Part shown: positions 1 through 4,393 of the stretch, piece after piece
Position numbering within the stretch: position 1 is the stretch's first letter
How the letters are laid out: each line of letters opens with the position of its first letter
Source: Burkholderiales bacterium
GTDB taxonomy: Bacteria; Pseudomonadota; Gammaproteobacteria; Burkholderiales; Usitatibacteraceae
Direction: 5' to 3'
Assembly (NCBI GenBank): GCA_026786225.1
Contig: JAJAYN010000412.1
Location: forward strand, 1 to 5,243
Length of the DNA stretch: 5,243 nucleotides
Position numbers and translations under genes: made by a program
Notes under the pieces: generated by a model
The model's input: the letters and a program-made list of their open reading frames with translations, nothing else
What the model was told of the DNA's origin: nothing
The model's database searches: none

Positions 1-1
1 C

Positions 2-214
2 ATCAAACTGGTGAATGACCATATCGTCAAGATCCCGGCCTGGATCGGTTTTGCGATGGATCCGGTGGGTTCGCTGAAACACATGGCGATCGATGAAGTC
101 CGGACGCGTGCGAAAGAGATTATCGTCAGCAACAGCGGTAGCGCTTGTGAAACGGCAACCGTGATTGCGCCCGCCGAGGGAACGCAAACAACAGACGCGA
201 AGCATTCAATCTGA
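2..214 (+). CDS. Unrecognised protein, C-terminal fragment (5' end outside window)
   Basis: The frame is open from the window edge, beginning I-K-L-V-N-D, and ends at TGA 212-214, giving 70 visible residues. A GTG at 11 could be called as a start, but the frame is open back to the edge and nothing marks a ribosome binding site there, so this is most likely the tail of a longer gene. The visible part has an amphipathic region (KIPAWIGFAMDPVGSLKHMA), then a charged helix-like segment (DEVRTRAKEI), then a low-complexity Ser/Thr/Ala/Gly tail. I recognise no family. The TGA overlaps an ATG at 214 (TGATG), the arrangement seen in translationally coupled genes, so it probably belongs to the same operon as the two exported-protein genes that follow. 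The main evidence for coding is the open frame and this junction. Confidence 0.5.
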   Translation: MKLVNDHIVKIPAWIGFAMDPVGSLKHMAIDEVRTRAKEIIVSNSGSACETATVIAPAEGTQTTDAKHSI

Positions 215-243
215 TGTCCGGTACCTACGCGAAAGAAAATCAA

Positions 244-696
244 ATGCAAACGCAAACTTCTCTTCTGAAATGTATTCGCACTACCCTGTGCGGCTGCACT
301 GTCGCCGCATCACTGCTGCTTGGCATGGCAACGCATGCCAATTCCGTTACCGACCCCTCGCGTGCATCTATCAATGCGTCCATTGCCATACCGGTCACCC
401 TGGTCGATGGCTCGGCACAAATGTTCAAGGACGCGGGGCAACTCTCTGTGACGGGCATAAAGACGGTCGGCAATGTGTCAGTGATCACATTGCGTGGCCT
501 GGCGAACGGCGCGGAGGCTTCGGTGCAGATATCGAGCAAGGCAATCGAAGGCTCGGCAATCGGCGTCGGCGTGGTGTTGCAGGCCACAGTGTCTGCCACT
601 GGCGTGCTGCTGGTCTCTGCAGGCAAGGCGCTCATGTTTGTGCCAAACGAAATGGGGAAGTCTTTGTTGCATCACTCGCGCGCCCGCGATTTTTGA
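244..696 (+). CDS. Small exported or membrane-anchored protein of unknown function
   Basis: From ATG 244 the product is 150 residues. Its N-terminus has Lys9 and Arg12 followed by an apolar stretch (about 14-28) and a THA-N-type cleavage site near residue 32, which looks like a Sec signal peptide. The mature part is rich in Ser, Val, Gly and Ala and looks beta-rich. A second apolar Gly/Ala/Val segment at about 105-133 could be a membrane helix or a glycine-rich packing helix, and is followed by a polar tail containing FVPNEMGKSLLHHSR. An in-frame ATG at 214 overlaps the upstream stop and would add 10 polar residues before the signal. I prefer 244 because the shorter n-region is more normal, although its upstream GAAAGAAAA is only a weak ribosome site. 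The stop lies 25 bases before the next gene. I know no function. Its pairing with a DUF2145-like gene suggests a joint envelope role, which is inference. Confidence 0.75.
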   Translation: MQTQTSLLKCIRTTLCGCTVAASLLLGMATHANSVTDPSRASINASIAIPVTLVDGSAQMFKDAGQLSVTGIKTVGNVSVITLRGLANGAEASVQISSKAIEGSAIGVGVVLQATVSATGVLLVSAGKALMFVPNEMGKSLLHHSRARDF

Positions 697-721
697 TTCG
701 ATGAACCCGCCCGGGAAGTTC

Positions 722-1543
722 ATGATGAATATATTTCGTCCAGGGTTTGCCTGCGTGCTGCTGGTGCTGATGTCAGGGCTCGCGCAAGCCGGCCGATCCT
801 GCGAGGAACGTGTAGCCGACGCCCGAGTCGTGCAGCAGGCGCTGATCCTGGCGTTTGAAGCGCAGCAGAAGCTCGATGCTTCGGGTGCCGAGGTCGCGCT
901 GATCGCACGTGCCGGGCAAAATCTGTCGCGCTACGGCGTGCGCTATTCACACGTTGGTTTTGCTTGGCGCGATCACCCTAAAGGCACTTGGAGAATCACG
1001 CATGAGTTGAACGAATGCGGTACGGCGACCTCGGAAATCTACGACGAGGGTCTTGGCAATTTTTTCCTGGATGACTTGTGGAAGATGGAGGCGGTCATCC
1101 TGATTCCCGGCGCATCCACCCAACAGCGACTCGCATCGATTTTCACGGCGCACCGCCATCTCGCATTTCACGATGCACGTTACAGCATGGTCGCCTACCC
1201 CTACTCGACGAAGTACCAGAATTCAAATCAGTGGGCACTCGAAGTCATTGCTGCCGCAGAGGCACGCGATGCGGTTATCGCCTCGCGCGAACAAGCGCAA
1301 CAATGGTTAAAGTTTGCGGGCTATCAGCCGACTGAATTGAAGCTCGACGCGCTCACGCGCCTGGGCGCGCGCGTCACCAAGGCCAATGTCGCTTTCGACG
1401 ATCATCCGGGCGAATTGTGCTGGTCGGATCGTATCCACACCGTGACGGTCGATTCGATATTCAATTTCATGACGCGTCGCGACGCAGGTTCCACACGCAT
1501 TGAAATCGTGTCTGGTAATGCAGGTCCAAACCGCACGCCATAA
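722..1543 (+). CDS. DUF2145-like exported protein
   Basis: The product is 273 residues. The tandem ATGs at 722 and 725 have GGGAAG a few bases upstream; ATG 701 is an alternative that would only lengthen the n-region. Residues 1-23 form a signal peptide (Arg6, apolar core LVLMSGL, AQA before Gly24), so the mature protein is periplasmic or secreted. The body carries segments I associate with DUF2145: YSHVGFAWRD (75-84), GTWRITHELNECG (88-100), YDEGLGNFFLDDLW (107-120) and YSTKYQNSNQW (161-171). The order of an early SHVGF histidine and a later NxNxW motif recalls circularly permuted papain/NlpC-like hydrolases, where His precedes the Cys; here Ser168 sits where such a Cys might be. That is inference, and no enzymatic activity is established for the family as far as I know. 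The family call is from memory of motif style. It is the third gene of the apparent operon beginning before the window. Confidence 0.8.
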   Translation: MMNIFRPGFACVLLVLMSGLAQAGRSCEERVADARVVQQALILAFEAQQKLDASGAEVALIARAGQNLSRYGVRYSHVGFAWRDHPKGTWRITHELNECGTATSEIYDEGLGNFFLDDLWKMEAVILIPGASTQQRLASIFTAHRHLAFHDARYSMVAYPYSTKYQNSNQWALEVIAAAEARDAVIASREQAQQWLKFAGYQPTELKLDALTRLGARVTKANVAFDDHPGELCWSDRIHTVTVDSIFNFMTRRDAGSTRIEIVSGNAGPNRTP

Positions 1544-1659
1544 ATGCTTTCGTTAAAGAATGGCTGCGCAAGAACAGTGAAGCATGAGCAAAAGTGAATG
1601 GCTTTCCTGCATTGATGAACAACACTCCATGAAGCGCACCCATACCGTACATGCCGCGA

Positions 1660-1694
1660 CCCATTCATGGTTCGACAGGCTCACCACGAACGGG
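1660..1694. repeat. REP-like extragenic palindrome
   Basis: The ends CCCATTC (1660-1666) and GAACGGG (1688-1694) are complementary with one G-T pair, and an inner GTTCG (1670-1674) pairs with CGAAC (1687-1691), so alternative stems are possible. The core reads GGTTCGACAGGCTCACCACG. From memory, near-identical elements (translated as FDRLTTNG) occur in many copies between genes of beta- and gammaproteobacteria. Such elements are usually non-autonomous palindromes of REP type; a role in mRNA stabilisation or transcription ending is possible but not shown here. Confidence 0.75.
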
Positions 1695-1813
1695 AATTAG
1701 GTTAATGGAAGTTCCCTTTTGCGTAGAACGCCATTCGACGGGCATCACAGCAAGAAAGTGCCTCAAGAACCCCGCCAATGCTAGAGTTTGCCAGCAGAAC
1801 AAATTGACTGAGG

Positions 1814-1827
1814 GCCGCAACTGCGGC
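1814..1827. promoter_or_regulatory. Perfect 14-bp inverted repeat upstream of the SIR2-TIR promoter
   Basis: GCCGCA (1814-1819) and TGCGGC (1822-1827) are exact complements separated by AC. The element is centred about 35 bases before the -35 box at 1855, a position where an activator or repressor could bind. It may equally be chance in GC-rich DNA; no known operator consensus is matched. Confidence 0.25.
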
Positions 1828-1854
1828 ATCCCCAGCGTTAGTTGCCAATACGCA

Positions 1855-1883
1855 TTGACCCCCTTGCGAACCTTCACTATATT
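1855..1883 (+). promoter_or_regulatory. Sigma-70 promoter for the SIR2-TIR gene
   Basis: TTGACC (1855-1860) matches the -35 consensus in five of six positions. TATATT (1878-1883) matches the -10 in five of six, and the spacer is exactly 17 bases. Transcription would begin near 1889-1891. This gives the SIR2-TIR gene its own promoter and a leader of about 35-75 bases that is pyrimidine-rich (CTCCCCTCCCGCTCC) with no strong Shine-Dalgarno sequence; the best is AGGT at 1923-1926. Confidence 0.6.
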
Positions 1884-1924
1884 CAGGGCTCCCCTCCCGC
1901 TCCACCATCCCGCTAGCAGATTAG

Positions 1925-3310
1925 GTCACGAACTCAGTCCATCAATTTGCACCGCTCGCCTCCGCTTTCGACGACGACGCGTGGGAAGACCTACTCAATT
2001 ACATCGAGGAAAAGCGCGTCATCCCGATCATCGGCCCGGAACTGTTGAAGGTCGATACTGATAGCGGCCCACGCCTTTTCTACGATTGGCTCGCCGACAA
2101 ACTCGCGACCAAGTTGAATGTCGATACCCGGCAACTGCCGCAGCCGTACACCTTGAACGACGTGGTGTGCTGGTTTCTGTCGGCACGCGGCCGCCGTGAG
2201 GACACCTACACGCGCATTCGCAGCATCCTGCGCGAAATCACCTTCGAGCCACCCAAAGCCCTGAAGCAGCTCGCCGAGATTACCGACTTTGATCTTTTCG
2301 TCACGACCACCTTTGATTCCTTCCTGGAGCAAGCGATCAACAATCAGCGCTTCGCAGGTGCGCAGTCAACCGACGTCATCGCCTACACGCCCAATCGCAT
2401 GGCCGATATTCCCAGCGAACGTGAAGGCTTGCAGCGCCCGGTGGTGTACCACTTGCTCGGCAAATGTTCGGCCTCACCGAACTATGTGGTGTCGGATGAA
2501 GACATGCTCGAATTTGTCTGCGCATTGCAACGCGAACATCTCACGCCGGAGAAATTGTTTTACGAGTTGGAGCACAGTCATATCCTGCTGATCGGCAGTA
2601 ATTTTTCGAATTGGCTGGCGCGTTTATTTCTGCGCATGGCCAAGCGGCGGCGGTTATCCGATCCGCGCGATGTCGGCGAAGTATTGGCTGACAATCACTC
2701 CGGGAGTGATGATCGTTTAATGGCGTTCTTGCAGCAGGTGAGCGTGCGAACGCGCGTCTACACCGGTGCGGAACAATTTGTGGATGAGTTGCATCGGCGC
2801 TGGATGGCGCGACGCAAACCCGCTGACGTCATCAGCCTCAATGTGCCGCAACGACACCTGCCACCCGAACGCGAAATGCCGGAGAACGCGGTGTTCATCA
2901 GCTATGCGCGTGAAGACTTGGCCGCGGTTCAAAAAATGAAAGCGGCATTTGACGCAGCCGGCATCAAGACCTGGTTTGACATGGAGCGTCTTGAAAGCGG
3001 CGACGATTTTGATCGCAAGATTCAAAAAAATATTTCGCGTTGTGCGTACTTCATCCCCGTCTGTTCGAGCAACACCGAGCGCCGCCTGGAAGCCTACTTC
3101 CGCCGCGAATGGAGCTATGCACTCGACCGCACCCGCAACATGGCCGACGATGCGCTGTTCATTTTGCCGGTGATGGTCGATGCGCTTGACGAGCGCAATG
3201 CGAAGGTACCGGACAAGTTCAAAGCAGTGCATATGACGCAGATGATGGATGGCGAGCCTTCGCGCGAATTTGTGGAGCGATTGAAGATGCTCTTGGCGGG
3301 GAGAGCATGA
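1925..3310 (+). CDS. SIR2-like/TIR fusion, probable NAD-consuming defence protein
   Basis: The frame is open from 1925 (TAG at 1922-1924) to TGA 3308-3310. A standard caller would begin at TTG 2045, giving 421 residues, and numbering below is from there. The 40 codons upstream clearly look coding (DDDAWEDLLNYIEEKRVIPI, then IGPELL), and VIPIIGPELL resembles the first strand and glycine turn of SIR2-like Rossmann domains, yet they contain no ATG, GTG or TTG. The SIR2-like part continues through LFVTTTFDSFLEQA (84-97), VVYHLLGK (133-140) and LLIGSNFSNWLARLFLR (181-197). A linker leads to a TIR domain (about 279-418): VFISYAREDL (283-292), GIKTWFDMERLESGDDF (306-322) and RREWSYAL (353-360), with Glu355 the likely catalytic glutamate of TIR NADases. 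SIR2 and TIR modules in bacteria are typically antiphage effectors acting on NAD in the cytoplasm; that role is inferred here. The SIR2 half lacks the usual Asn and His motifs, so TIR is the likelier enzyme. The gene has its own promoter and no neighbour of known defence type. Confidence 0.88.
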   Translation, partial: VTNSVHQFAPLASAFDDDAWEDLLNYIEEKRVIPIIGPELLKVDTDSGPRLFYDWLADKLATKLNVDTRQLPQPYTLNDVVCWFLSARGRREDTYTRIRSILREITFEPPKALKQLAEITDFDLFVTTTFDSFLEQAINNQRFAGAQSTDVIAYTPNRMADIPSEREGLQRPVVYHLLGKCSASPNYVVSDEDMLEFVCALQREHLTPEKLFYELEHSHILLIGSNFSNWLARLFLRMAKRRRLSDPRDVGEVLADNHSGSDDRLMAFLQQVSVRTRVYTGAEQFVDELHRRWMARRKPADVISLNVPQRHLPPEREMPENAVFISYAREDLAAVQKMKAAFDAAGIKTWFDMERLESGDDFDRKIQKNISRCAYFIPVCSSNTERRLEAYFRREWSYALDRTRNMADDALFILPVMVDALDERNAKVPDKFKAVHMTQMMDGEPSREFVERLKMLLAGRA

Positions 3311-3589
3311 TGAAGCCACTGTGCCGTTCTGTGTTGTGCGTCTTTTCAACTGAGACTTCTCACCCTCTCCCCTACCCCTCTCCCATGAAGGGAGAGGGGT
3401 TCAGCCCATCCGCGGCCAAGTGTCCGCCTCCCTCTCCCCTCGTGGGAGAGGGTGGAGCAGGGAATTCGCGGCCCGTGGGACGCGCCCGCGGAACGACCAT
3501 TCGCGGCAGCGAAAGGTGCGTCCTGCAAGGAACGAGGGAGAGGGGGAAGTGACGCACTTCATCTCACAGCCGAGTAGCAGCGCGGGTGT
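3311..3589. other. Repeat-filled intergenic region
   Basis: No gene is supported. An ATGATG at 3307-3312 overlaps the SIR2-TIR stop and opens an 81-residue frame, but after about 17 residues it runs straight through the palindromic array and becomes Pro/Gly/Arg-rich repeat translation. Besides the hairpins there is a direct repeat of ATTCGCGGC at 3464-3472 and 3499-3507. Confidence 0.6.
3363..3544. repeat. Nested palindromic repeat array (CCCTCTCCC/GGGAGAGGG)
   Basis: The 9-mer CCCTCTCCC occurs at 3363-3371, 3376-3384 and 3430-3438, and its complement GGGAGAGGG at 3390-3398, 3444-3452 and 3536-3544. The order is forward, forward-reverse, forward-reverse, reverse. The inner copies make two perfect hairpins (3375-3399, 10-bp stem with loop ATGAA; 3430-3452, 9-bp stem with loop CTCGT). 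The outermost pair could close a cruciform around both. From memory, such CCCTCTCCC hairpins are abundant extragenic repeats in many proteobacteria, translated as PSPLxGEG. No T tract follows, so they are at best factor-dependent terminators or mRNA 3'-end protectors for the SIR2-TIR transcript. Confidence 0.8.
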
Positions 3590-3618
3590 TTTACATTCAG
3601 CCAACAAGCCCGCACAAT
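3590..3618 (+). promoter_or_regulatory. Promoter of the Crp/Fnr-family gene, likely leaderless
   Basis: TTTACA (3590-3595) and CACAAT (3613-3618) are separated by 17 bases and match the sigma-70 boxes in five of six positions each (TTGACA, TATAAT with C for T and C for T counted loosely as four to five). The expected start of transcription, six to eight bases after the -10, falls at 3624-3626, which is the ATG of the next gene. No Shine-Dalgarno sequence lies before that ATG. Confidence 0.45.
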
Positions 3619-3625
3619 ATCCCAC

Positions 3626-4267
3626 ATGCCTGCGCCCACCTCCGCCCAGTTCACCGCAATTCGTGAATCGCTTTTACGGGCAGTTGCCGAGCAAGGTCGC
3701 ATCACCACCTTCGCCAAAGACAAAATGATTATTCGCGAAGGGGAGCATGGCGACACGATGTTTGTCATTCTCTCGGGTCGCGTAAAGGTTTTTTCAAGCA
3801 ATCGAGAGGGTAAAGAGGTCTTTCTCGATACGCACGGCCCAGGCGAGACAATCGGTGAAATGGCGCTGGACGAAGGGTTGCGTTCCGCATCTGTCATCAC
3901 ACTCGAACCAACGACGTGTTCGCTGATTACGCGAGACATGATGCGCCGTTATGTCGTTGCCAATCCTGACTTCGCACTGCAACTGATCGCCAAATTGATA
4001 CGCCGGACGCGTATCGCCGTCGAAAACGTGAAGCGCCTGGCGTTGCTCGATGTGTATGGCCGATTGACCGCGCTGCTGAACAGCCTCACGCCGGATCAAT
4101 GCGGCATCGGTGTGTTAACTGAGCGCATGACGCAACAGGAAATTGCTGAACGGGTTGGTGCCTCACGCGATATGGTGAGCAGAATTCTGCACGATCTCGC
4201 GGAAGGTGGCTACGTGGCGATTCGTTCAAGACGCATTGAGGTGTTGAAGCGGATTCCGCAGGCCTAG
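3626..4267 (+). CDS. Crp/Fnr-family transcriptional regulator
   Basis: The product is 213 residues, the usual length for the family. Residues about 15-120 form the cyclic-nucleotide-binding-like beta-barrel: GDTMFVILSGRVKVF (42-56), then the phosphate-binding cassette GETIGEMALDEGLRSASV (73-90) with Arg86-Ser87 where E. coli CRP has Arg82-Ser83. The dimerisation helix runs to about 140 (KLIRRTRIAVENVKRLALLD). The winged helix-turn-helix is at 168-205, with recognition helix SRDMVSRILHDL (180-191) close to CRP's SRETVGRILKML. There are no Fnr-type N-terminal cysteines, so it is not an Fe-S oxygen sensor. In the dimer helix, Ala131-Val132 replace the Thr127-Ser128 that contact cAMP in E. coli CRP, so the ligand is uncertain. 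ATG 3626 has no ribosome site, but no better start exists before Met34. It converges on ntrC; target genes are unknown. Confidence 0.93.
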   Translation: MPAPTSAQFTAIRESLLRAVAEQGRITTFAKDKMIIREGEHGDTMFVILSGRVKVFSSNREGKEVFLDTHGPGETIGEMALDEGLRSASVITLEPTTCSLITRDMMRRYVVANPDFALQLIAKLIRRTRIAVENVKRLALLDVYGRLTALLNSLTPDQCGIGVLTERMTQQEIAERVGASRDMVSRILHDLAEGGYVAIRSRRIEVLKRIPQA

Positions 4268-4319
4268 TGTCGCAACGCTCGACGGACCGCGCCGGCGCAA
4301 CATCGCAACAGGGTGACAT

Positions 4320-4353
4320 CCAGATGGCGAAGAACGCCATCTGGCGCGGTTTT
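4320..4353 (+). terminator. Terminator-like hairpin after the Crp/Fnr-family gene
   Basis: CCAGATGGCG (4320-4329) and CGCCATCTGG (4335-4344) form a perfect 10-bp stem with loop AAGAA, followed by CGCGG and TTTT (4350-4353). It begins 53 bases after the stop. The T tract is short and offset, so termination strength is uncertain; it may also help block read-through from the converging ntrC transcript. Confidence 0.5.
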
Positions 4354-4360
4354 CGGCGGC

Positions 4361-4388
4361 AAAAGCACGGGAAACGCCCGCCGGTGCT
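4361..4388 (-). terminator. Intrinsic terminator of ntrC
   Basis: Read on the minus strand, AGCA, a CCGG bulge and CGGG pair around loop CGTTT with CCCG and TGCT, followed immediately by TTTT (the T tract is the complement of 4361-4364). It begins six bases after the ntrC stop codon (TAA at 4396-4394). The bulge weakens the stem, but the position and T run fit a Rho-independent terminator. Confidence 0.45.
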
Positions 4389-4393
4389 AGTGT

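Larger units (their letters stand above)
1544..1854. other. Intergenic region with no convincing gene
   Basis: This stretch follows the DUF2145-like stop and precedes the SIR2-TIR promoter. All frames give only short or compositionally odd ORFs. It contains the REP-like palindrome at 1660-1694 and the perfect inverted repeat at 1814-1827. There is no good intrinsic terminator for the upstream operon: the only nearby pairing is ATGCTT (1544-1549) with AAGCAT about 30 bases on, without a T tract. Confidence 0.6.

Noticed and set aside
494..721. N-terminal extension of the DUF2145-like frame back to 494
   Set aside because: It overlaps the upstream gene heavily, is Arg/Cys-rich, and would bury the clear signal peptide that begins at 722.
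1584..1700. 38-codon + strand ORF between the DUF2145-like gene and the SIR2-TIR promoter
   Set aside because: It ends by translating the REP-like element (WFDRLTTNG) and has no ribosome binding site, so it is almost certainly not a gene.
1651..2061. 136-codon + strand frame overlapping the SIR2-TIR N-terminus
   Set aside because: Its translation is Arg/His/Pro-rich with no fold-like pattern, begins inside the REP-like palindrome, and crosses the promoter. It is kept in mind only as a possible frameshift donor for the missing start, which its sequence does not support.
2717..3349. 210-codon minus-strand frame opposite the TIR region
   Set aside because: It is antisense to the well-supported TIR domain and rich in His/Arg/Cys, typical of a shadow frame in GC-rich DNA.
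3363..3544. CRISPR array
   Set aside because: The repeats are only 9 bases long, alternate in orientation and have irregular spacing, with no cas gene nearby.
3307..3552. 81-codon frame overlapping the SIR2-TIR stop
   Set aside because: Most of it is translation of the CCCTCTCCC palindromes (PLPYPSPMKGEG and similar), which appears wherever these repeats occur. Only the ATGA overlap was kept, as a finding.
3587..3606. TGTT-N12-AACA as a Crp/Fnr operator for autoregulation
   Set aside because: The half-sites lack the TGTGA or TTGAT cores and overlap a putative promoter by chance-level similarity only.
3794..4340. Minus-strand frames within and after the Crp-like gene
   Set aside because: They are antisense to a complete, well-conserved regulator and encode no recognisable pattern.
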